Below, one piece after another: positions 22,512-33,300 of a DNA stretch of 64,000 bases. Both the position numbers and the translations under genes were made by a program. The notes beneath the pieces are model-generated. The model did no database searches and was not told where the DNA came from. It saw only the letters and a program-made list of their open reading frames with translations. This DNA is from Oegoconia quadripuncta. Lineage: Eukaryota; Arthropoda; Insecta; Lepidoptera; Autostichidae. The DNA is taken from positions 7,197,001 to 7,261,000 of the forward strand of contig OX438745.1 in assembly GCA_949316235.1 (NCBI GenBank), read 5' to 3'. Every line of letters begins with the position of its first letter. Positions within the stretch are counted from its first letter, which is position 1.

Positions 22512-22927
22512 TACCGGATGAGTTTTATTACCGTAAGGGAAAAAATGGGGCATATTAGGTAAGTGAAATAAAAGGTAATTTTTTTTTATTGCATAGGTAA
22601 TTTTTTTTTTTTTGAAAACCATCATCGAATAAAGCGTTAATTGTGTCAGTTGACGGTCGCATTTGTAGCCTATTCCAAAAGAAAGAAAATTTGGAGAAAA
22701 TATGATTCCAAATAAATTTCGTATACTAGGAACCCTACGAATCTCGCCAGTCGCATGTCAAACACCTGCCGGCGTGGGCGTTTATGAAAAAAAAATATTA
22801 AACTACCTATGCCAATAGGTACCTTTTATTTCACTTACCTAATATGCCCAATTTTTGAAGTAGAAATAGATCACTTACATAATAATATTCCCAATTTTTT
22901 CCTTATGGTAAAAAAACTCATCCGGTA
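22512..22927. mobile_element. TIR element/MITE (accggatgag family), copy 1
   Basis: The ends taccggatgagttttattac and its inverted copy bound a 416-bp element. A longer inverted block (gcatattaggtaagtgaaat) lies inside on both sides, giving arms of ~65 bp with gaps. The interior tcagttgacggtcgcatttg is shared with the copy at 31820-32373. Confidence 0.8.
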
Positions 22928-22989
22928 TGTCAACCTAATCACCTAAAGAACTTTCATGGAATTGTCATTCCCCCCACCCCCGAACTCGA

Positions 22990-23105
22990 ACCCTGGTATT
23001 ATCATATCAGGATTAGGATGTAACTGCTTCAGGCTGTTTCCAAACGCGGTCGCCCTGAAAACCTATGGTGGGGGCCTATATTCAACAGTGTGTATTATTT
23101 TATAT
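22990..23105 (+). repeat. LINE 3'-end remnant
   Basis: gtgggggcctatattcaaca followed by gtg is a decayed form of the gcctatgttcagcagtgg tail at 44718 and 58127. The upstream frame is broken. Confidence 0.4.
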
Positions 23106-23919
23106 AAACTATTATTTAATTTCGTCCGAAATTATATGTAGCATTAAAAAATATGCGTTTGCCTAAGTAAATAGTATTCCTGGTGAACTGTATTCACATA
23201 ACATAAAACAATGTAAAAATGCATTAAAGAAGTACTTTATAGATGGAACTATGTAGGAAGTGCCTTTCCAACAAATTTTATATTGTAATAATATTGTAAT
23301 AATTAATAACGCGGCGGGTCAGTGACCTCATTCGCACTGCACACAAACCTTTACAGGTTTTCGTACACGTCTTATAGTGAAGATTGGTCAAATAATGTTC
23401 TATGGATAATAAACCATATAAACCAAAAAAAAAAGTCCGGCACTGCTTAACAAGCATATTAGAATCACAGAATTAATATCGTGTAGAGTCGTACAAAATT
23501 CATAGAAGAGTGAGGAGCATAGAGTGGTCTAAGCAAGGAATGCACTTTTGACAAATATGTATCTTTAACATCAATGACATCTGTCTGCGCGTGCGCTCCG
23601 GACAATTAATTAAATTAATAAATTCTACACCGACGGACAGACGAGAGATAGACACGCAGATCATTTTACGTGTATGGTAATCAATCTTGAATTTTATACA
23701 AGAAACAAGTTACAAGTTAGTTATTAATTTTATAATGGTACCTATATGATCTAATTATAGTAGAATGGTTATATACATACCTAAAGAAAGAAGAAAAACT
23801 CTTTATTCAAATTCAAATTGTTTATTTGCAAGAATACAGTTTAAAGAGACATTAAAGCTAGCATATTAAGTGCTTACATGTATTCAACCTGGTGTGCTAA
23901 TTTACTAAACATGCTCATC
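23106..23919. other. Unassigned spacer, LINE tail at right
   Basis: 23795-23900 (aactctttattcaaattcaa, attgtttatttgcaagaata) is a minus-strand LINE 3' tail of common lepidopteran type. Nothing else recognised. Confidence 0.4.
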
Positions 23920-24218
23920 ATCATCATCAGCCCGTAAACATCCCACTGCTGGGATATAGGCCTTCCCTCGTATGAACCATAGTCCACCGCGCTGGCCCAA
24001 TGCGGGTTGGGAACTTCACATGCCTTAGAATTTTATTTCTCAGGCATGCAGGTTACCTCACGATATTTTCCTTCACCGTTTAAGAGCAGTCGGATAAATG
24101 CACATAAGTAATAATAAATGAAATTTGAAAACTCATTGGTACATGGCCTGCCTGGGAATCGAAGCCGGACCTCCCAAATTGGGAGACTGCATCTTAACCA
24201 CTGAGCAACCGACGCTCT
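23920..24218 (-). repeat. SINE-D: tRNA-like head with LINE-type (TGA)n tail
   Basis: On -, the head agcgtcggttgctcagtggt with box-B-like ggcttcgattcccag is at the right. The left end reads cccagcagtgggatgtttac then gggctgatgatgatgatgag. That tail resembles the gcagtgg...(tga)n ends of LINEs here (44718, 58127), the expected design for a SINE mobilised by a LINE. A fragment (ttttccttcacctttcaaga) recurs at 42958-43005. Confidence 0.8.
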
Positions 24219-24699
24219 TCAAACATGTTCACAATCAAAATATTTACTATAAAAAGTGGAATTGTCTATTACTATAAAAATTGTTCTTAAGTTTAGAGGG
24301 CGCCATTTAATTAAGTTTGTCACGAACCTATTATTCTTTGTTTCAGGCAGACCATATACTCATATTGAAAACATTTTCCCTGCAAATATACTTTGCGACA
24401 AGGAGGCTAATACCTAATGTCCCTGTATTGACTTCTAACGTGTCTTGTACTAGTCTCGCTGTTTTTTATAATAAGCAGGGTAATAACAAAGAGACAAACT
24501 TCTTTTACGTAGGTATAAACAAGGTACTCGCAATGGAAGTATACGAAACTTTTTGAATAATTGCCAATTGTTGGATAAATAAATTTTTTTATTTATTGGT
24601 CCATCAAGAGCAGATCTAGCAGAGTCATGGGGGTCATTCACTCAAGCTCTAGCCTGCACATTTTTGTTCTCCGTGTGTGTTATTGCATTAAATACATAC
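24219..24699. other. Unassigned spacer
   Basis: No gene or repeat assignment. Open frames on both strands are short and unsupported. Confidence 0.35.
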
Positions 24700-25225
24700 G
24701 AGTATATAATACAAAATTGTCCGACTTGAATTTTTTTACCCGCCCTACAAAAAGTCCGATATGTGCGCTGCCTCTTTTCACAAAGGCATCTAAATAACTT
24801 CGTTGTTTTTGAAGCATTATTTATGAGACTTGTATATTTCGGTGGCACTATTTATGCATATTTTTTTGGGATATTATAATGATAAGTAAAGCTTTCTCTG
24901 CGTATGAGAATGAGGATTCTAGCAAAACGTGACGCCAGAATGTTCACTTAAAGTATTGAATAACTCTTAAGCTATTTCGAACGCATGATCAATAAATGAT
25001 TTAGCTACAAATAAAATGCCGGTTTTATTTATTTATAAGATAATTAAATAATAAAATAGTAATAAATACGGACTTAATTGTTAGAGCATACAATAATGTG
25101 TTTTTAAACTATAGTGGCACTATTTTTTTTCCTTTGGGCACTGTTTCGCACTATTTCAGCACAGTTTTTTTACAATGCTGAATACAATTTAGCTGAATTC
25201 TACTTTATTTACTCTAGCATGTAAT
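24700..25225 (+). repeat. Partial copy of the TIR element at 47670-48032
   Basis: 25108-25222 (actatagtggcactattttt, cctttgggcactgtttcgca, tttactctagcatgtaatg) matches the right arm of that element. 24718-24800 (tccgac...ctaaataacttcgttg) matches its interior. The left arm is missing. Confidence 0.65.
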
Positions 25226-25418
25226 GACCATATTTGAGGATTAAGTAAAGATAATAAGTGTAGGGAAATATTTATAAATATTTATTTGTACATATTATGT
25301 TATGTCACTTTATTAATAGTTAGAACAATAAAAAAATGCCATATACTACATCATATACTCACCTACAAGAATTTTCGATAACTGCATGTTCAGCGGTTCT
25401 ATTACACAAAGTCATCGT

Positions 25419-25515
25419 TATCGTCATCGGTTACGTTCTGACATGTGATTGGTTGGCTCGTCGCTCGCTTGGCAATTTGACGGTTTCTCATTGGTCAACG
25501 TAATCGATGACGATA
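25419..25515. mobile_element. 97-bp mini-MITE with 19-bp TIRs
   Basis: tatcgtcatcggttacgtt is inverted at 25497-25515 with one mismatch. A shorter inverted pair based on gattggttgg/tcattggtca lies inside. Confidence 0.65.
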
Positions 25516-25758
25516 CCGAAGAAGTTACATAAGCTAGGGGGCTGATCATCAATCTAAATAACTATATGTAAATAAAAACATGGCGATTTTAAATATGTTG
25601 CTCGAACGTTCTGTTCGTTTCACACACAAGCTTGATGGAGGTGGTAGGCAGTAAGTAATTTGCATGAAATGACGGGTGTCGTCTCTTACCTTTTTGATCA
25701 CAATGCCTACGCCACAAAACGACTTCGAAGGATTACTCTTATACAGCTATAAGACAAG

Positions 25759-26056
25759 TATTAATAAACCATTCTCAAGGTCTCAAGTAAACTAATTGAT
25801 TAATGAACCTAACTTGAGACCTGAAAAGCACGTGCATACTCAAGCAGTACTCACTTGAGAGGTGCGCGTATTAATAAACGAAACTCAAGACTATCATTCA
25901 TTCGCCGCTGAGGCGAATACTTGAGAAGTGATCTCAGCTGAGTAGACCTCAAGGTTGGTTTATAAATTAGCACGGAGCTTGAGATAGCATCAACTGCTTA
26001 AGACGCATCTCGGTTGATACAGCCTCAAGACTTGTATTGAGATTGATTTATTAATA
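25759..26056. mobile_element. MITE dense in CTTGAG/CTCAAG motifs
   Basis: The ends tattaataaaccattctcaa and the inverted form ttgagattgatttattaata bound 298 bp. More than ten ctcaag/cttgag-type words occur in both orientations, with an internal tattaataaacgaaactcaa copy of the end. A relative lies at 61541-61830. Non-coding. Confidence 0.7.
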
Positions 26057-26129
26057 CGGGCCTAAGTGCCTCAGTACTAAAAATGCCTCAAATCAATGTA
26101 TACCTAGATGTCACATAGGGACGTCAAAA

Positions 26130-26253
26130 AACGGGGTACATGTTTAGTATTCGGTTTGATTGGTGGTTGGGCATTTTAAATGTCCCCCTGGCTGCCTACC
26201 CCCATCTTATCTAAGTCTGCCTCCAATCAGCAATGTTAATAACATTAGTGTCG
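26130..26253 (+). repeat. SINE-A fragment cut by a foldback
   Basis: ggggtacatgtttagtattc to aatgttaataacattagtgt is the middle of SINE-A. It ends abruptly where the foldback at 26255 begins; the 3' half is not seen after it. Confidence 0.75.
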
Positions 26254-26254
26254 A

Positions 26255-26378
26255 TTCGGATGTACACCAACTAAACTAAAACCAGTTTTGGAGTGGTGCC
26301 GTCGCATCGTACTGTTCCAGGGAGAAAGAGACAGTACTACTCTAAAACTGGTTTTAGTTTAGTTGGTGTACATCCGAA
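26255..26378. mobile_element. Foldback/MITE with perfect 35-bp arms
   Basis: 26255-26289 is the exact reverse complement of 26344-26378 (arm starts ttcggatgtacaccaactaa), with a 54-base spacer. One arm plus spacer recurs, diverged, at 58205-58295 (aaaactggttttagtttagt). Arm perfection suggests recent insertion or strong correction. Confidence 0.9.
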
Positions 26379-27321
26379 TTTCGAAATTTCGAATCCGAAT
26401 TTGTCGCTGGCGATGACATATAATTTATTCCTTTTATCTTTTCGGGTTAACTGTACGTAAATGGAGTCTAAAGTCACCGAAATGTGCGGTAAGGCGTCGC
26501 CTTCATAGTTCATATTGCTAACGCAAGTCCCCTTACAGAAGATATCGAAACAAAAACTAAAATTTGACCTTAGAAGCAAAGACGTCTATTATATATATAA
26601 CTGAGGCTTACGTTATAAAAGAAATAGGCTGCATCGACTTAGTTGCCTTTGCCTGTCTAGAGGGCAAACTTATTGTTTTGTTTTGACAGCGGATCGGATG
26701 TAGTGTGACTATATGAGGCAGTTTCCTGGCTTTTTGGCAGAATTCGACCTTAATTTAGACAGGAAGATTCATTCGTCGTTTTAACAAGTGGGACAGGTTT
26801 TGGCAGTGTTTGGTAGGTTGGTTCTAGAGCATACCCTATAACCAACTTTTGCAATGTAACAGGGAAACATTAAAATTGTCATAAAAATAATCCAGAGCCG
26901 AAAACTTCACTCTCTTCTAATGTGAATAGATAAATATTAGCTAAAGCAATAAAAGATTATGTAGGTATAATTTTACATTAATTTTGTCAATAAAAATATC
27001 AAGGAAAAATTCGTCTGCAATGTTCCATGGTTTATGTAATTGACATTTTCTTTGGCAAGGTTTAGCAGTTTTTGTGCCCATTAGAGGCGATGAGATGGCA
27101 GGATTTATAATTTGAGTATGGTCATACTGATTTACTGATCGGACGAGTATTCCAAAGCTTTTTAAGAAAAAAAAACGGATGCGTTTTGTTTTGTTGGATT
27201 ATTTCTTAGTAAATAAATATTCGGTTTATAGGTTAATTAAAACTTACTACTCAATTAACCGTAAGCTTCAGCTATAAACAAGCAATGATATCTTAAGTAA
27301 AAACAGGCATACAAGTTTAAA
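26379..27321. promoter_or_regulatory. Upstream region of GTF2H3 (no core element assigned)
   Basis: Holds the presumptive promoter and 5' UTR by position only. No repeats were recognised in the last ~700 bases. A frame on - at 26337-26579 overlaps the foldback arm and is not supported as a gene. The transcription start was not located. Confidence 0.35.
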
Positions 27322-30300
27322 ATGGCAGATGATGAAAGTAAGTTGTGAAATCTTAACCTCAATGCTGATATGTTTATGTTCACTTGAATTCATTGTATTG
27401 AGCGGACAACTGTAGCAATATTTGTACTATTATCACAGAAAATGTAAATAAAAAAGTACTTACCTACGTTGTAACAATTAAAAATAAAACTATATTGTAA
27501 TATTAGACAAAGTATTAAAAGAAGTGAACACCAATACTCAAATTCGTTGTGTTACCGTCGTTAAGGGGGCACTAAGTTAAAAAACGGGTGGAAAAATTTC
27601 GGAGGCTTTAAACTGGATTTTCTAACTATTGTCTTGTCTTCACTGATCTACGAATCTCTTGCATAGTTATTCTTGTTTACCACTACTAATAATTTGCTGT
27701 CAATTCAATTCAGGGGTTTAGATATCTGATAGTTGGTAAATACCTTGTTTCTATTCATATATCTATGAAAAGTCAATGCGGGACATTTGACCATTTGGGC
27801 ATATATTTGTGGGAGTCACGAGAAAGTGGAGGTAAGAAAAATTGCCCTAAAATTAGAAAATAAAATATATGTGTTCAAAGAATTATGGATTTGTGAAATG
27901 ACTCTCACAAGACACGAGTGAAGTTTTGCAATAAATAAACAAGGCTAGGAATGCGTGACTTATTTGTCTTGCAAATCTAAATTCATCATTGAGCTAATGT
28001 GTCTCGACCTACTACATTTATTATTATTACAAATGTCTCCCTTGTTAGCTACCACCATTTTTAACCCCCGACGAAAAATGGCGGGTGTTAAGTGTTAAAC
28101 GGTGTTGTGTGTGTCCAATCTGGACATATATTAGTAATGTGTGGTTCCAGTTCGAGTGCAGTTTTGTATATAAAGAACCTAAAATCGTATCGTAAAATGT
28201 ATTTGGTTTGTAACGCAGTTGGTTTTGTTTATCTGGATAATGTAATTATCAGTTTTCTCAGCAGTTTTGTAAATTTTCAAGTTATAGGTAGTTATATCTA
28301 AGTCTTCCCAGCCAAGCAACAATATTTCCAACAACAAATAAATAGTATTGTTGCGTTTTAACTATTTGTGATAGATAAGATAGCCAATCCCTAAATAAGT
28401 TGTGGGTTCCAGATCACTACTTTTTTCACTTAACCACCTCCGTGGCTCATTGTAAACAACATTGGGTTTACGATTCGGAGGTCGCGGGTTCGATCCCCAG
28501 TGGGGTAAATGTTTAAGTACTCGGTTTGGTTGGTGGTAGGGCATTTTAAATGTCCGCCTGGCTAGCTACCACCATCTTATGTAAATCTGCCGCCAAACAG
28601 CAATGTTAATAGCATTGTTGTGTTTCGGTTGTCAGAGATAAGATAGCCAGTCCCCCAAATGTGTTGGGGTTTCCGGGTCAGTACGCTTCCACCTTCGACC
28701 TCATCTTCACTTACCATCAGGTGTGATTGAGGTCAAGTACCAACCTGCCATGCATAAAAAAAAAAGGTCGAGCTTATGCATTATAAAATGGCACAATCAC
28801 AATATTATCCAGTTGTTACAATTTACAGCTCCATCTGACAGTAGCCTGCTAGTGGTGATAGTGGACACAAACCCTAACCAGCGCTACATCACTGAGGACC
28901 CCAAGCTCCTCACCCATTGCCTAGATGCTGTCATTTCATTTGCCAACTCACATTTAATGCAAAAAGCAATGAATCACCTCGCAGTAATAGGTTGCCATTT
29001 TCATAAAAGGTTAGTTGTATATAAGTAATTATGATAGGAAAAATGATTTTGTGAATGGGCATATTGTTGGCTTAAAATGGAAAATGTACTTGAATGAATA
29101 TTTGTCATGAAATGCTGAAAGTCTGTGGTCTCTACCTACCGTCTATGGGAAACAGGTGTGATTTTGCATAAGTATGCATGAAGTGCTTTGCATCCAAAAT
29201 CTAGACTTCTACTTCACAAATGCAGATAAAACCACCATGAAATACTGAGTGTTGAAAGTAAATATATATATGTGATACTATTTCTTTCTTCCTAGTATTT
29301 AAAGAACAGGATTGTACAACATTGCAAAACAAAATATGCAAAAATTTAGACAAATTAAACATCCCATCACATAACAGCAACCGGCGTTGCTTGAAAACGT
29401 TTGTCGCGCGCGACGTAGACTGAAAAAGTTGCATGTTTGGTCCAAACGAATGTGCAGGACAAATATTATCTCACGCGACATAAACGTTTATCGTGCCTGT
29501 GGTGCTACGGGGGCTGGTTCTATCCAAGCACTTATATTTTTATATCACACTTTTTAATTCATGGTAGGCAGACCACAGATCTTAATTTGCTCCATAACCA
29601 TATCAATTAAATCAAAACTTATTTTATTTCAGTGAATACCTCTATCCATCACCTGGGAAGCCACTGGATGTGAGACAGATCGATGGACAATATGAATTAT
29701 TTACACTGGTGGAGAAGACCATTAAGATGAGGTATGTGTACACCTTTCAAGCAGAGGAATTTATTTCGCTAAGCCCCTTGCCCCTCACTATTGAAAGCAT
29801 CATAATATTCAAATTGGCTTTCAAGGGTCATAGTCCTATGAATGGAAAGCAGTAAGCAGGTCATATAGGGTTGTAGTTATGCTAAATATTCACTATTCTT
29901 CTCCCTGGGTCTACCCACATGGATATATTTGTCCCATATTAGCTATTCATCATCTCGATTCCGCCCACGAGGATACATTTCTCGCCAATGGACAATCTCT
30001 GTAAAAACTATCCAAATTCGTTCAAGCATTCTGGGTTGTTGAGTAAACAAGTCATCAATATTATGATCCTTCACATTATCTTGGGGGAAGGTCTGCCATG
30101 TCTGGCTAGCTGAATCTGGTCAGAATATTCTGGGATATTTTTTTTAATGTAATCAAAAATTTTGCAGGTTAGTTAATCTGATAAAAAGCCAGCCAATTGA
30201 TGACAAGCCAGGGGAATCACTGTTGGCGGGAGCACTGGCTATGGCTCTCTGCTTCATTGCGAGGGTAAATAATTTCCTTTTTATTATTCTTTCAACCCTG

Positions 30301-33300
30301 TCACCATTTGCTGATAATCAGGTGTAGATGGTCGATCCACCAATCAGACTATGCCTTTGAATTTTATCCCTTTGTGAAATCTATTTTTCCATTATGCTTC
30401 TAGTTTCTTCATAGAGTCTCAGTATGTCTTCATATTTTGATCTTTGGTTCTTCAATTCTATGCCTGGGGGACATTAGCATAGAAATCCATTAAATTTTGT
30501 TTAGTTGCCACTATGTTTAGCATGCTTAATATAAATTTACAATAATCATGGAACAGTATGCTTTACTGGTTTAGTGGAGACTGGTGCCTTGATAGTGCTG
30601 TTCCTCAAGTCACCGGAGCGCGTATTCTAAATGTTTTGTTAGTCGACATGGGATTCGGCATCCCAAAGTTTCAAATTTCGAATCGAAAAATCGAACGAAA
30701 ACGTATTCAAATTTTGAAACTTTTCAATGTACCGAATCGAATATCAATTGTCGAAGCATTTGGAATATGGGGGCAGATCTCCGATTCTTCATTAAATATT
30801 AAGACACACTAAAATTTTATGTCATTTTACCTTACAAGGTAAGTAATATGTGTAACAAAATTTGTGCAAACTAAAAAAGCAATTTTAAATAACATACTAG
30901 ATTAAGCTATTGTTTATGTGTGTGTGTCCAATGTTTATAGTACCTAACACACAATTTACATCAATTATATAAATATTACTGTAATATATTTCATGCCTCT
31001 TTTTTAACTACCTCTATAGCTTAAGGTAAACGCATAGGGTTTACGACGGTTGTGGGTTCGATTCGAGTATAGAGTGACCCATTATGTACAACATAGGTCA
31101 ATAAAAGATGAGCTAAGCAGGTCGTATTAATTGCATGATACTTAATACATAAGTATGCATGGGGACTGCCCTGCCCTGCACCAATTAGGTACTTATTTGT
31201 ATAAAATTGATTATCGTCGAGCATTAGATATAATCCCAAGCCAATAACTTATCTCTAAGAATATTCTATGTGTAGTACGCTTTACAGATGCGTCGGCAGA
31301 CACCCCACGGCCTGCGCGTGAGCAGCCGTGTGCTGATAGTGACCGGTAGTACTGACACAGCTGCGCAATATATCAACTATATGAACGTATTCTTTACTGC
31401 ACAGGTCTGTACTTTTTCTATTCCTCATGACACATTATTAACCTGAAATTGATAGAGCAATTTATAAAGGATCTGCCAAATGTTACCTTGATTTAATCCA
31501 AATGTTGGTTTTTACGGATGTACCGAAATATGCTTTGTCCAGCAATAGACTAATGTATATCTGAGGGATTGTGGAGTCATTTTGCACGCCACATCTCTCT
31601 CTAATCACACAATTCTTTAATCTATCAAAGTCACTCCACACATACTACGCATTTCTAATGCGTCGATTCTGCTTTCATGCTTTTGCCATTCCCAACATTC
31701 GTTCCCATACATCAGCGTTGGCACCAACATGCCATTGCATTAGCTAGAGGTAATTATATTTAATTGAATTTATAAGTTTAAAATAACTATAGGGGTTATT
31801 TAACAATCGCGTAAGACAGGTTTTTTATTGAGTTTTTTGACCGTAAGGAAAAAAGTTGGGCATATTAGGTTAGTGAATTATTCATGTAATATATATTTTC
31901 CTCTGAATGTCAAATCACTAATTGTAACCCATAATCTGTTTAAAAAGAGCAACCCCTAAGTTTCTTGCTCGTTCTTCCTGAGGAGTCAGCTTTGTGAATG
32001 AGCAGTAAATTTAAATTTAAAGGTGACATTTTCAAGTGATAATTTTATCCTATGAAATAAAAATATTTTGATTTGATTTGAAATAGAAGGCCAATACATA
32101 GGTAGTTTAATTATTTTTTTACAAAACTATTATAGAATAGAGCTTTAATTGTGTCATTTGACGGTCGCATTTGTTGCCTATTTCAAATAATTTCATCATT
32201 ATATAAATAAAGAAAACTTGAAGAAAATATATGAGTTCCAAATAAATTTCGCATGATAGGCACCCTGAGGATCACGCCACCGGCCAAATTATACTGCCTA
32301 TGCCAATAACTTCTATCTCACTTACCTAATATGCCCTATTTTTTTTCCTTACGGTAAAGAAACTTATCCGGTATAATAAGAAATTATTTTTTAACGAGTG
32401 GCACTACTACTCCCTCGACCCTATTGGGAGCAGGATTATTGAACCAACTTTTATATTGTAAAAAAGAAAATTGCTGTTACAGAAACAGCAAGTGTTGATC
32501 GACGTATGCTCGCTGGACAAGCATCTGAGCCTGCTGCAGCAAGGCTGCGACATCACTGGCGGCCTCTACCTAAAAGCGCCTTCCCTCGAAGGGCTATTGC
32601 AGTATTTACTGGTGAGGGGTTTGTGATTGACTGAATTCGTGTTTGACCAGAATCTTACCTGATGGAAAGTGACGATGTGGTCGAAGATGAAGCACGCGAT
32701 CCCAGTAAATGTCTATTCACTCTGCTCTTGAAGATCCCAAGGTTATAGGATTTAGCAAAGACTGGCGCCGGAAGGAAGTTCCATGCATTGGCTGTTCGGA
32801 TGATGAATGAAGAATCGAACTTCTTGGTGCGAATGTTCGGTATATTAACTATATACGGGTGGAATCCCTACCCACGCCTAGTGGTTCGAAGATGGAAGGG
32901 TGACGGTGGAATAAGATTATGTAATTCCAACGCACACTCCCCGAAATGCATCCTGTAAAAAACTGAGAGACAGGCGACTTTGCGACGGTGTTCAAGGCTC
33001 TGCAATTTAGCAGTCATCGAATTATCACCTATGAGTCTCAGCTTCTAGCAATAACTTCCTTACAATATTTTTCATATTGTAAGGAAGTGCTCGATTTTTT
33101 TGAAAATAGTTACAGGGGTTCTAAGTATATTCTCCGACGCAATGTAATTCACAGTAGTAATTTTAATCATATAGTCTATGTTTTATTTCTAAATATGTAT
33201 ATTATATTATAACTAAAGCAAATAGCCGATTTGTTAGATTTTTTTTATATTCTATCACTGACAGGTACTCTATTCATGTGCCAAAAATCACGGCCTTTAA

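Noticed and set aside
26337..26579. 80-residue gene on -
   Set aside because: Begins upstream and ends inside the foldback arm; no acceptor or poly(A) supports it.
30558..30812. 84-residue gene within GTF2H3 intron 4
   Set aside because: No motif, no splice context, biased Ile/Lys/Arg composition.
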